A stretch of 64,000 nt of DNA, taken from Gonocerus acuteangulatus. Its lineage: Eukaryota > Arthropoda > Insecta > Hemiptera > Coreidae. Positions 1 to 12,151 of the stretch are shown in pieces (within the stretch, counting starts at the first letter, position 1; each line of letters opens with the position of its first letter). The position numbers and the translations under genes are program-made. The stretch is from the NCBI GenBank assembly GCA_946811695.1, contig OX328125.1:52728490-52792489 (forward strand). Reading direction: 5' to 3'. The notes below the pieces were generated by a model that was not told the origin of the DNA, did no database searches, and worked only from the letters and a program-made list of their open reading frames with translations.

Positions 1-61
1 AGGAAAATATATAATTTGGGGATAAAGTGAACCCTGCCCCCGGGATAAAGATATTTTGATG

Positions 62-352
62 GTTTACATAGCCGTCCGGCGCATGTACATCTAGGTCATT
101 AGCGCCGACATCCAGGGTGCAGCTAGGAATTTTCCCAGCGAGCCCTGAGATGAGAAAATTCCTGCCTTAGATGGGAATCGAACCCACCATCTCCCGCTTA
201 TGAATCCAGCGCGCTAGCCACTATCCCATCTCCGGCAGAAATTTTCTCATCTCAGGGCTCGCTGGGAAAATTCCTGCCGGAGATGGGAATCGAACCCACC
301 ATCTCCCGCTTATGAATCCAGCGCGCTAGCCACTAGACCACGGGGGACCCCA
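62..352 (-). mobile_element. tRNA-headed SINE (type A) with duplicated head
   Basis: Read on the minus strand, the element starts near 352 with a tRNA-like head: an A-box-like TGGTCTAGTGGCTAG and a B-box-like GGTTCGATTCCC at about 286-340. The same head repeats at about 175-226. The 3' end at 70-115 carries the GGCGCTAATG...GATGT...GCGCCG module that also ends the 5S-derived SINEs of this window. Between the two heads lies a 37-nt segment (238-274) that is the inverted copy of 126-162. The tRNA-like part does not fold convincingly as a functional tRNA (the anticodon loop is wrong), so this is a Pol III SINE promoter and not a tRNA gene. Confidence 0.7.
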
Positions 353-684
353 ACATTAATATTAAACAAATTTTGACCACATTTTCGAAAGATTGATAAG
401 CATCTGGTTAGATCCCGTACAAATGATTGTGGATTATCCCCAGGGAATCTATTAAAATAGATTCCACGAGGATAGGTAGTTCCTTGGGATCCACAATCTT
501 GCAGGAAGTCTTGCGTCTGTTTCGGAATTGTTCCCCTTGCTCCAAACCAAAGGCCTTGAACATTATACTTTCTTCGCCCGAATTTCTCTTGGAATTTTTC
601 TAATTCAAGACATTTTGTATAAATTCCTCGTTTTTCTGCGTTGATTCCTTCCGCTTGCTGTGGATCGCATAAATAGTATTTCAA
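353..684 (-). pseudogene. Probable LINE reverse-transcriptase C-terminal fragment
   Basis: A minus-strand open stretch of about 110 codons whose translation includes QGLWFGARGTIPKQTQDFL. This resembles the short conserved block that follows the RT domain in some non-LTR polyproteins (a hydrophobic patch, G-x-x-GTI, then a helix ending in a 'LTRCLSIFRK' type segment). No RT catalytic motif is present, the frame opens after a stop with a non-ATG codon, and its last residues are encoded by the neighbouring SINE. The family assignment is from memory of the motif and is weak; it could instead be an unrelated open frame. Confidence 0.35.
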
Positions 685-888
685 TCAGTCCCATTAAATA
701 TTCAAACAGTTACACAATGCATTTATAAACAAAAATATTAAACCTTAAACATTTTGTATAAATTCCTCTTTTTTCTGCGTTTATTCCTTCCGCTTGCTGT
801 GGATCGTATAAATAGTATTTCAATCAGTCCCATTAAATGTTCAAACAGTTACACAATGCATTTATAAACAAAAATATTAAACCTTAAA
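611..888. repeat. 139-bp tandem duplication
   Basis: The segment 611-749 is repeated almost exactly at 750-888; the anchor TCAATCAGTCC occurs at 681 and 820, giving a period of 139 bp. The copies differ by only a few substitutions, so the duplication is young relative to the decayed RT fragment it overlaps. Confidence 0.85.
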
Positions 889-889
889 C

Positions 890-1973
<1,084 letters not shown>

Positions 1974-2053
1974 TTACGGAAAAGTAGTGACCACGTGATT
2001 GAATCACGAATAATGAAACTATTTGTAAATAAATATATTCATGAAAAAATATA

Positions 2054-2260
2054 TTATTTAAATTTTAACGTCCATTATTATTAACTATGAATTTTGGGAC
2101 GGATTATCTACAGGTTACCACCCTTTTCTAGCCAGGATAGGGCTAATGCATTTTCTTTTTTCGAAAGAAAAGCCACCACCCCTAGTGGGAATCAAACCCA
2201 TGACCTTTGGCACGGAGTGATAAGTGCTCACGCCTTAACGCTCACGGCTACCGGGTCTCC
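2054..2260 (-). mobile_element. tRNA-headed SINE (type B)
   Basis: On the minus strand a tRNA-like head (B-box-like GGTTTGATTCCC near 2185) is followed by the TGGTGGCTTTTCTTT body, the core GGGTGGTAACCTGTAGATA, and a tail with TAATGGACGTTAAAATTTAAA. Perfect 12-bp target-site duplications TGAAAAAATATA flank it (2042-2053 and 2261-2272), so the ends are exact and it moved as a retroelement. Other type B copies are at about 15.2, 16.2, 19.0 and 52.1 kb. Confidence 0.85.
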
Positions 2261-2269
2261 TGAAAAAAT

Positions 2270-3185
2270 ATAAATGTTAATTTATTAAGTTTCTCAATAC
2301 TTTGAATTGATTATCAAACATCAAGAAATTTTCTTCATATAAAAATACATTCAATTACTTGAATAATGCGTTTACCATACATTGTAAGGGTAAATTCATT
2401 AGCCCTTACTCATATTATCATGCTCATGTTCATATAAATCATACTTTCGTGCTAGAATTGCATTTATTTCGATGAAGAGCCATTTACTGCGAGTTTGACG
2501 CTTAGAATGGAGGGGAACTCGCAAATATAATATACAGAAGGGTGCGAAAAGAACCCTTCAAGTACACTTATTCACGCCCTTACTCATTCCCTTACTCAGC
2601 TTACACATTCCTGATTCAGGATCTCTGCGCCGGCCTAATCACAGCGTTGCATACCAGTGGACAATTTGCATCCTCTCCAGAAACCTTGCATCCGCTTAAT
2701 CAGCCTGTCAAGAATGTAGTATCAGTACATTTTCAAATATTTTAGAAGAAAAAAACTCGGCAGGCTGACATTTAAAACACCACAGCAAGGCAAGTTAATT
2801 CATCTAATGAAGCCAATGCTTTAGACATATTGGTAGCGTCGAATTTATTTTAAGTAGGAGAAAGATATTTATATACTAGCAAGGGTTTAAATTTATAATG
2901 TAGAGGACGGTAATCATCCTGTGATATGCAGCTCGGTAGGGTACTTGCCAACGCATCCGATTGTAAAACAACACATCTGGGTTCATATCTCAGTCCAGCG
3001 ATCGATATTTCATCTTCTGTACATGTATTTCCTCCAGGTATTTCTTTTCTCCAATATTGCGGATTTCTGAATTAATAAGTGTTCCATCTAGGCCATTTCA
3101 TAATTCTGACTGCTATTTCCACAGACGTTTCCAGTACAGTTCCTTATGTGATGACTAGAGCACGGAAGTTAGGTATTTATTTTTG
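2270..3185. other. Unassigned stretch between SINE and hAT remnant
   Basis: Nothing recognisable. A 67-codon plus-strand frame at about 2542-2745 has no motif. Confidence 0.35.
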
Positions 3186-3189
3186 GTTA

Positions 3190-3500
3190 AAATAGGCAGG
3201 AAAAAAGGCACTTAAAATACTGAAAGTAGGCAGTACTGTAATTAAAGTAGGCATTTTTTAGGAGTGAATGCAAAGATGAATCTTACTCATTAATAATAAA
3301 AATATGTATTTCAAATACTCATTCGTTTCTTTATTATCAATTTATCAAATAATTAGTTCACTTAATCTTACTTCCTTGTTTACAAGCAACAAGAAGGTGC
3401 TTTTCAATGTATCAACTGTCATAGAAAGACGCCAGTCAGAATGAATGTTTTACATCATGGAAAATGAACGTTCTACTTCCACTTAAGTGATAGGCGTAAA
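3190..3500 (-). pseudogene. hAT-superfamily transposase C-terminal remnant
   Basis: Translation of the minus strand from about 3485 gives V-E-V-E-R-S-F-S-M-M, a stop, then N-I-H-S-D-W-R-L-S-M-T-V and a leucine-rich helix. This is the hAT C-terminal dimerisation signature (E-x-x-FS-x-M..R..L....L). An in-frame TAA replaces the codon after the second Met, so it is dead. Downstream on the same strand, at about 3185-3255, repeated TAGGC/AAAATAGGC motifs occur, which are often seen near hAT-type sequences. Only the last ~45 codons are recognisable. Confidence 0.6.
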
Positions 3501-3806
3501 TTTGAGACAAGCTAATAGCTAATAGGCAAAGGATCCAATAACAATAGCTAATAGGAAAAAGGAAAAATGAAAATTGACTCTACACTTCCTAAATGCTCGA
3601 AAACATACGTATCTGTATCTGATTCTTCAATACATCCACTCAGATAAAAAAGGCATTTTGCCTAACTTCCGGGCTCTAGTGATGACCTTCAAGCAGACAC
3701 CATTTAAGGGCGAACCATGTTTGTTTCACTTTCTAAGTACAACGTTGATGTATTGTTTTTGTTTTTCTTTTTAATTATAAATGTAAGTAAATAGTGCATA
3801 TCTTTA

Positions 3807-5235
<1,429 letters not shown>

Positions 5236-5268
5236 AACATGGGCGTATATAGAAAATAATTTCAGAGG

Positions 5269-6861
5269 GGGCACAGTGGGACGAATGAGCAATCAGGAGG
5301 AAAAAATTCTGTATTACTTAAATAGATACTGTCATCTCATTTAAATAAAGAATAGACACTTAAGAGGGTCTCCCCGTGGTCTAGAGGCTAACGCCTTGGA
5401 TTCTAATGCGGGAGATGGTGGGTTCGAGTCCTGTCTGCAGCAGGATCTCACGGTTCGTTGAAAAAATTTCCCATTCCACCATGGATGTCGGCGCTAATCG
5501 CCCAGATGTTGGTGCACCGTACTAAAAAAACAAAGAAAAGGGGGGAAAAACCAAGATGAACTAATAAAATGTTTAAGGCACTTTGAAATCAATTCGTAAT
5601 AAATACACATATTAACAAATCAGCTACTACATCTTTGTCTTTGTTAAACAATAGACTTGAAATCAACTAACCTGGAAGTTTATGGCTTCGACTGTTTCAG
5701 TAAAGGTCATATGACACGATGAAGGATGACAATTACCCTTGAGTTTGGATTCTTGAGGGTAGGGGGGGGGGGGGGCGGATGATTTATAAATACAATGGGC
5801 TATTCTTAGATCTAGCTTCCAATCTTTAATATAAGTATGCTATGTTAATTTGTAGTCTATCATCAAAGCAAGTACCTCTTTATTAGAAAAAAGACACATA
5901 TGATTAGTTTTACTAAATCATTCTTTTCATTTGAGTTGCAAATTCTGAGGGAGATTGAACTATTTCTTTGATAAGATTTAGCATCGAATCTTCACCCAAT
6001 TCCTAACAGATTCTTCTATGGCGAATGCTAATTTTTTCGTACTGCGTGACTTTATAATAACTTTAACTTTATTTAACTTTCCCCGGACAAAGCAGTCATC
6101 GAATCGTTTAATAGAGCGACAGACAAGTAGATGGCAAAATTTCTTAAAACAAGTATTCCAACATGAACATACTGTCTAGCCAATCATTATTTTCAATTAT
6201 AAATCTGTCCGGATATCTTCCAGCCTCGTGCCATTTCTTTTTCATTTTCGCAATTTTTTGTTTTAAATGAGTCTTTAATGTAGCTGAAAACGTTGGAATA
6301 ATATTTACTATCTCAAACGTTTCCAAATATGGCAATATATATTGAATCTACACCCTTTCAATTTCACCAAATACTAAATACCTTCCTACGCGGAAATGGA
6401 ATTTATTTTCCACAAAACACATAAGCAGACGAAAGCAGCTGAATGTTTCAATTTTCTCTCATATACCTTCTAAGTAACCTGTACCATAAATTTCACAGAG
6501 GTACTTTGGGGTACTTTTTAGTAAAAGTCCTTTTAAGTTTTAAAAATGCCTTATTTTAAAGCATGTTAAAAAAAAAAAAAATAATGGGTCAAAATATAAA
6601 CTAATTATTTGGAGAATCACTTGATTGAATAACAGTAGTATATATTCACTAATAAAAAACTAAAAATGAAAAAAATATCAGTACGATGATGTACGAAGCT
6701 CAATTAAAAGATTGAATAGTTTAAACCAAAAGTAACCCGTCGAATCAAATACGATTTACAGCGTTTTGTTTACTTTGGAATTCGCCTACTAAAATCAAAA
6801 CAAATCATCAATTTTGAACATGAATTTTTTCCGCCTAGATTGGTCATTCGTCCCACTGTGG
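5269..6861. mobile_element. Non-autonomous DNA transposon, TIR CACAGTGGGACGAATGA
   Basis: Terminal inverted repeats CACAGTGGGACGAATGAGCAATC (first 17 bases identical; 5269 onward) and its inverse ending at 6861 bound 1593 bp. The flanks on both sides are GGGGG, so the exact duplication is hidden in a G run. Another copy of this TIR sits at 27398-27426. No transposase was recognised inside; a 63-codon minus-strand frame at 6144-6335 with KWHEAGRYPDRF and NNDWLDS could be a remnant but I cannot assign it. A type A SINE is inserted at 5366-5560. The superfamily is unresolved. Confidence 0.6.
5366..5560 (+). mobile_element. tRNA-headed SINE (type A)
   Basis: Begins GGTCTCCCCGTGGTCTAG with a B-box-like GGTTCGAGTCC near 5421, then ...CATGGATGTCGGCGCTAATC, the terminal module GCACCGTA and an A-rich tail. 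The head strongly resembles those at 28478 and at 286-340 (minus). Confidence 0.75.
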
Positions 6862-7086
6862 GGGGCTGGGAAAATTTTGGGGGGCTGAGACCATTTCCGG
6901 TATATGGAATACTTACAATTTAGATCTTGGAAGACTTTTAGCCAACTAAAACACCCAAAATAGAATATTTTTTATGAACTAAATGATCTTATTTAATTTA
7001 TTTTTAAGGGTTTTATGAAACCGATCAAATCAAAATTTCGGGGGGGGGCTGCGGCCCCTCAGCCCCCCACCTTATATACGCCCATG

Positions 7087-7890
7087 GTGGGGAATCTAAT
7101 GAAACCATTTCCAAGGTCATAACTATAACCGTTGTCCAGGAAAATGGAAAAGACTAGATCTTTCTTGGGATTTTCGGATTTATTATTATACCAAAGCAGG
7201 TTTTGGAAACCCCAGTAAATATAAAGCATCTCATCGAAAGTTTTTTTAAATTTCAAACAACAAATACGGTTCGATAAAGCGATCTCATTCCGAAAAATCC
7301 GTGCTTAAAATTGAAAAGGGTAAGTTTCGTTATTTTGGATTTTTGTTTCTCTTTTGCCTCAGTTTTTAATTGGTTGTTATTTTTTAATTGAATTTTTTTT
7401 CAGCAAACACAAGAAGCAAATGAGAAGCGTGTTTGTATTAATTATTGGGGGTTATTCCAGTTAGGATACTGCTTATCATGCTTCGCTTTAAGATTTCACT
7501 TTATGTTTTTACATATCTCACTAGTATTTCTAAAGTTACACAACTCTTCAGTTATTACTACGAAAGGCATTGGTAAATATCTATTTATCAATAATCAAAA
7601 CTGTATATACATAAATCCAGAGCTTGTACGCCAGAGTGTCACTCTTCCTGCCTTAATGCTATTCCCCCTCCATAGGCAAGAGGGACACAATTTCAGTTGT
7701 TGTTTTTTTTTTTATTGTGTCACTTTAGAAATACTAGTGCGATATGTTTAACTTTTTCACGATATATTATGACACAACAACAATTGTTTCTATCCTAAGC
7801 TATTGAGATGAGACTAGGGATCAGAACGAAATCACGCTATGATGACGTAGTTCCTGCGAGTCGGACCTTTCTATTTCGTATTCTCTTTCT
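7087..7890 (+). mobile_element. Truncated copy of the 2-kb dispersed repeat
   Basis: The start (TAATGAAACCATTTCCAAGG...TAACCGTTGTCCAGG) aligns with 10494-10545, and the end (GATGACGTAGTTCCTGCGAG, TCGGAC) with 12006-12034, of the long copy at 10083-12036. It is interrupted by the MITE at about 7511-7748. Confidence 0.55.
7511..7748. mobile_element. ~225-bp MITE, TIR CACTAGTATTTCTAAAGT
   Basis: CACTAGTATTTCTAAAGT at 7519 is matched by its inverse ACTTTAGAAATACTAGTG ending at 7739; weaker pairing extends outward (ACATATC/GATATGT). A second copy with the same ends and similar interior is at about 8832-9062. No coding capacity. Confidence 0.75.
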
Positions 7891-8114
7891 GAATGAAAGA
7901 AGAGTTACATTTGCTAGTGAATATATTATTTCTCCAACGCAGAGATCGTTCTCGGGAAAGTCCTTCTTTTTCTGCTTGATGGATTAGTGTTTCATGATTC
8001 TATAGATTCTAGTGCAAATAAAACAAAGCAGGCAAAAAGAATTTAAATGAGCTGAGCTACTTTTATTGAGCAACATAATGCGCCGACTTGCCGGCTCCAG
8101 AATAAGAACAGGTT

Positions 8115-8760
8115 GTGGTCAGATTTATATATTTGTTTGTCATTATAATGAATACTCTCACAAGCTATTTAGATATTTATCATTGTGATATATCTGCGAG
8201 AATTTCAAGGATAAGGCTGGCAATGCGCAAAACGCAAAATAAATCAATTTGCTTTATTTTGTGTAAAGGTTTGACTTTCAATCAGAGAACTATTTTCCTC
8301 TTATATTCACGACAATAGAACGCATTAAAATAATTTAGTAGAACTAAACATTATCATTATTTAATTTGAACTTGAAAATGTCAAAAATGAAAAAATAAAT
8401 TTATTCTTCGTTGAGATTTAAAAATAAAACGTAAAAAAAAAAACAAGGAAGTTCACAAAAATGTTAAAAACCTTTTTAATACAGAAAAGGAGAAAAGAAA
8501 GAAATTAATTTAATAAATATATTGTTTAGGGGGTAAAACGTAAGGAATATTAAATAAAAAGTTATATTGATATATGAAATAAATAAACAGTTAAGTTTTA
8601 ATTTAAAATAGTATTACAATATCTTCTGAATTAGATGATTTGGGGAAAAGTAGGCTACAAAAGTCCACGTTTTATACTTTTTTTACTTATTTAAATTGAG
8701 TCAATGCATGTACTGCCTTCTGCAAGTAGTTCTCGGTTGTGCGGAATTATCAGTTTCCCA
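8115..8760. other. Unassigned AT-rich stretch
   Basis: No recognisable gene; mostly A/T-rich with several homopolymer runs. Confidence 0.35.
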
Positions 8761-8767
8761 AGTTTTT

Positions 8768-8802
8768 ATCACGCAGTAAGTATAATATACTTACTGCGTG
8801 AT
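8768..8802. repeat. Short near-perfect palindrome
   Basis: Arms ATCACGCAGTAAGTAT and ATACTTACTGCGTGAT (16 bp each) separated by 3 nt. It is unrelated to the adjacent MITE by sequence. Confidence 0.85.
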
Positions 8803-8831
8803 TTTACATATTATGTAAAATTAAATTACGT

Positions 8832-9062
8832 GTTATATGGCACTAGTATTTCTAAAGTGACTCAACTCAAATGACTATGAAAGACATGGTAAATAGCTCT
8901 TCATGAACCATCAAAACTGTATGTATCTAGCTTCAGAGCTTGTAAACCAGAAGGCACTTTGTCAGGTTTCCTGTCTTAATGCTCCTACATCGGCAACAGT
9001 GACATATTTTCAGTTGTTTTATTTTGAGTTGTGTCACTTTAGAAATACTAGTGCGATATGTT
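8832..9062. mobile_element. ~215-bp MITE, second copy
   Basis: Same terminal inverted repeats as the element at 7511-7748 (CACTAGTATTTCTAAAGTGA at 8841, inverse ending at 9053) and shared interior blocks such as CAGAGCTTGTA and TTTTCAGTTGTT. Confidence 0.75.
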
Positions 9063-9064
9063 AA

Positions 9065-10080
9065 ATTATGAGTCTGTATGTAGGTTTGTCTTATTGTTTT
9101 ATGAGATAGTTATGTGTGTCTAATGCGAAGTCTTATCAATATTTTCATTATTCCGGACTTTTTAATTTGTTGACTGTTAATGAATATTTGGGTGATGAGA
9201 GCCACAAGTCTTTCATAGTTGTTTTTTTCAATCTATAAGTTCTTTAATTTAGTAGCAATTGGCTTCTTGAAGTAATTAGTCCGATCTCCTCGTTGGAAGA
9301 TTCAATTTTTCTTTATTTTTTACGAAGCACCATTTCTTGGATGATGGATAATTTTGTTCTAATAGTCCTTGTAGCATAACACAAGCTTGTGAATCATAGG
9401 TTTGATAAAAGTGAAATAGAATAGAATCCAATAGTTTTTGAATGATCAAAAAAAATCTAGTTAAAACTCTAGTTTCCCCATTTTCTCTAAATTGATAAAG
9501 ATACTACCTAGAAGATGATATCATTAAATCTCTCATAATGAAGCAGATATAAAAACTGCACAGAAACCCTTGAAAGCTAAATCCTTTTCTCCGCAAGATT
9601 TCTTGTGAAAAAACAGTGTTTCAGTGGGTAGACATTGCTGGTTATCTTTCAAGACATTGTATTTAATCAAAATCGGACTGTTTGCTGACGGATGAGTGTG
9701 ACCAAGCGGAATGTTAACCTGAAATCATAATATTTCATATTAAAGGATTTCACTCACTAAAACACGGCAATGTGAATTGTAATAGCACTAATCTTAGAAT
9801 GTATTGAAACAATTTAATAATCAGTAATACCCAAGTGTGTTCATTAAAATATGCCCCGACCACTTTCTATGATTCAAGACCCCTGAAGCAATACAAGGCG
9901 TGACCATGGCATTACACTGAAGAACCATTATAGGCTAAGTACTCCCTTATTATATACACAACCTCTTTATTGTTCAACTATTCATTCTTTACATGTTATT
10001 TGTTAATACTTTCTGGGCAAATTAAAATTCCTTGACATTTTTAACATATAGAAGTCTCATCTTCTCAATTCTCATTGATA
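9065..10080. other. Unassigned stretch
   Basis: No gene or repeat family recognised. Confidence 0.35.
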
Positions 10081-10217
10081 TTTTAGCGCGGGTTCTTCCT
10101 ATCTCCATAGGGAGAACCCGCTTATGAGGTTGACCTCACGACGCAATCCGGAAGTGCCGACTAGAAACTTTCACGTTTCAGGCCCTATAGATCACGAAAA
10201 TATAGGTGGCTCAAATT

Positions 10218-10273
<56 letters not shown>

Positions 10274-10663
10274 ATATATTTATATATATCCTTGTCTGTT
10301 AACGCTCTAGCAAGCTCAAAAATGGCCCGATTTTGATGAAATTTGGTACAAAAATCTGTCTTCAAATTTGAAAGGTCAAGTTTGTTAACCAGCAGAATTC
10401 GCTCACGGGAAGATAGAATCGTAACGCTTACGTTTTTGAGTTTATATGCTTGCAGGTACTTGTTTTATAAGTTTCTTAACATAGGAAAACGAACGAAACC
10501 ATTTTTAAGGCGATATCTGTAACCGTTTTTGAGAAAAGTGGAATCAATGTTTTTGTTGAGAGGAGATCGTTGACCGTTGATGATGCAAGGTAGGGATTGT
10601 CGGGGTTCGGTCACTGCTACTTAATAAAGCTACATTTCATCATAAAAATGGTTTTATTGTGCC

Positions 10664-10696
10664 GATGTTTCGGCTTAAACTTCAAGCCTTCATCAG
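10664..10696 (-). ncRNA. Hammerhead-ribozyme-like motif, left arm
   Basis: Minus-strand order: CTGATGA, an extra A, stem II GGCTTGA-AGT-TTAAGCC (one G-T wobble), then GAAAC and ATC. The expected GTC is ATC here, so the cleavage triplet is probably lost in this arm. Partner of the better motif at 10881-10913. Confidence 0.55.
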
Positions 10697-10758
10697 GGCT
10701 GTAAAAACAAGTAGGACATATTTAACACTAATATATACACATATCTATCTAATTATAC

Positions 10759-10816
<58 letters not shown>

Positions 10817-10880
10817 AGGTATATTTAGATATTTATGTGTTTATATTATTGTTAAATATGTCCTACTTGTTTTTACAGCC

Positions 10881-10913
10881 CTGATGAAGGCTTGAAGTTC
10901 AAGCCGAAACGTC
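10881..10913 (+). ncRNA. Hammerhead-ribozyme-like motif, right arm
   Basis: Reads CTGATGA, an extra A, a perfect 7-bp stem II (GGCTTGA-AGT-TCAAGCC), GAAAC, then GTC. The flanking GCC (before CTGATGA) pairs with GGC (after GTC) as a short stem I. Stem III would be only AC/GU with no loop, the kind of minimal helix III expected to work as a dimer. The extra nucleotide between the CTGATGA box and stem II departs from the textbook core but recurs in the other copies. Confidence 0.65.
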
Positions 10914-11102
10914 GGCACAATAAAACCATTTTTACGATAAAATGTAGTTTTATTAAGTAGCAGTGACCGAACCCCGACAACCCCTTCAATGTTTTTGTTA
11001 GTCATTATTTTTTTGTGGGTACTTAGAATTGCGGGATTCAATTGAAATATTTTTTTCATATTGGAAATTAATCCCAACTAAGATTTTTAAATTTTGGTTA
11101 TA

Positions 11103-11300
11103 CAGTAGAACTTGGATAATTCGAACCCCTAGGGACCGGTAAAAAAATTCGAATTATCCAAAATTCGAATTACAACAGTTTTTGAAAATAAAGGGGTAAA
11201 AAATCGAACTTCATATTTTCACGTTTTTTAATTTAAAAAAATACATACATTTTATTCAAACAATAACAAATATTTGATAAATTTATGATTACATGAAACG
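11103..11300 (+). mobile_element. Pogo/Tigger-like transposon end
   Basis: CAGTAGAACTTGGATAATTC followed by GAACC...GGGACCGG and two further AATTCGAATTA blocks is the characteristic terminal pattern of pogo/Tigger non-autonomous elements. It is preceded by TA at 11101-11102, inside a point where the reverse copy of the host 2-kb repeat is continuous. The matching opposite end was not found, so it looks truncated. Confidence 0.65.
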
Positions 11301-12151
11301 TTACATGAGACATGAAACGTTTTCGGATTTCATACATTTTTCGTAAATATCTCGATAACGGTTGGGAAATCTTAGTAAGTGGAAGGTGACCATTCGAATG
11401 TTTACTAAATTCTCTACAAAAAAGGTTCTGAAGCAATATTCGATGGGGCAACGGCAATCAGAGACATAAGCACTTAAAACTTAAAAAGTGTTTGATTTGT
11501 TGTTTTGAAAGGGTTTTTCTCTTTGTTTATCTCACTTTTTTATTGGTTGTTTCTTGTTTTAAATTGCATTTATCAGTAAAATTAGTATTGTAGTAAAATA
11601 ACCTAAGAAACGGTCAAAGGTATTGGTAATAAGTTTGGAGTGGCTGTGGTAATCAAGATGGCTGTGGCTAATCATGATGACGTATGCGTACTTTGTTTTG
11701 AATTCCCCTATCTATATAACCTTCCTCATAGCCTCCAACTGAAGTTATCGGTATTTCTTATTTTATAAAAAGATTTAACCCCCGACAGAATGGAATTTTA
11801 TTCGCCATGAAGCGCATATTTACGGTTGTTTAGAATTGAGCCCTCTTAGCAGTAGCCGAAGAGTAAGTACGTTTTCAGTACATAATTGTAGTGACTTATA
11901 CAGATTAAGAATTATCCACTTCTGTGTATGTTGGCTACCGTCAGTTTCCTGTGATTTGTGATGCTAATCTATTCCATTTCTTCGAGATGTTTGTAACCGC
12001 GCTAAGATGACGCAGATCCTGCGAGTCGGACTTTTTATCCTTTGACTTATGATGAGAAACATAAAGTTTACTTATTTGAATAAATTATTTTCTGCCTATC
12101 TCATTGTAAAAATTAAAAATCATAATTTTCTTATTTTTTTAATATATATTT

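Larger units (their letters stand above)
5238..7086. mobile_element. G-rich MITE split by a nested transposon
   Basis: Terminal sequence CATGGGCGTATATAG at 5238 is matched by its inverted copy TATATACGCCCATG at about 7073-7086. Internal sub-ends are G-rich (GGGGGGCTG, GGGGGGGGGCTGCGG). The left 31 bp and the right ~225 bp are separated by a 1.59-kb element with its own inverted repeats (5269-6861). Two unbroken relatives of 170-240 bp are at about 14561-14801 and 36113-36281, which shows what the uninterrupted form looks like. Confidence 0.65.
10558..10985. mobile_element. Foldback retro-insertion with two hammerhead-like motifs (family A)
   Basis: About 190-bp arms form an inverted repeat around a (TA)n spacer: TTGTCGGGGTTCGGTCACTG near 10597 is matched by CAGTGACCGAACCCCGACAA ending near 10981. 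The insertion is flanked by a 14-bp duplication TCAATGTTTTTGTT (10544-10557 and 10986-10999), and the reverse copy of the host repeat at 33.6-35 kb lacks it. A ~40-nt leader (10558-10596) precedes the arms. Each arm carries a hammerhead-like core pointing outward (10664-10696 minus, 10881-10913 plus). Variable-length duplications and hammerheads fit a Penelope-like or retrozyme-related element; no protein is encoded. Confidence 0.75.
10083..12036 (+). mobile_element. 2-kb dispersed repeat, longest copy, interrupted
   Basis: Starts TTAGCGCGGG followed by a hairpin (GGGTTCTTCC...GGGAGAACCC) and ends CCGCGCTAAGATGACGCAG with GCGAGTCGGACTTTTT. The reverse copy at 33593-34969 shares both ends and long internal blocks. 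The TTAGCGCGG start is the inverse of CCGCGCTAA near the 3' end, suggesting short inverted ends. This copy carries a (TA)n array at 10219-10269, the hammerhead foldback at 10558-10985 and a pogo-like end at 11103. No ORF of its own was recognised; transposon class is unresolved. Confidence 0.7.

Noticed and set aside
286..340. True tRNA gene on the minus strand
   Set aside because: A and B boxes are good, but the anticodon arm and acceptor stem do not fold properly and a SINE body follows; the same head recurs as a repeat.
10659..10895. 78-codon ORF across a (TA)n array
   Set aside because: Most of the peptide is an IYIYIY run from the dinucleotide repeat; the flanks are foldback arms. Similar frames at 25699, 29069, 30019, 44043, 44158 and 47646 were dropped for the same reason.
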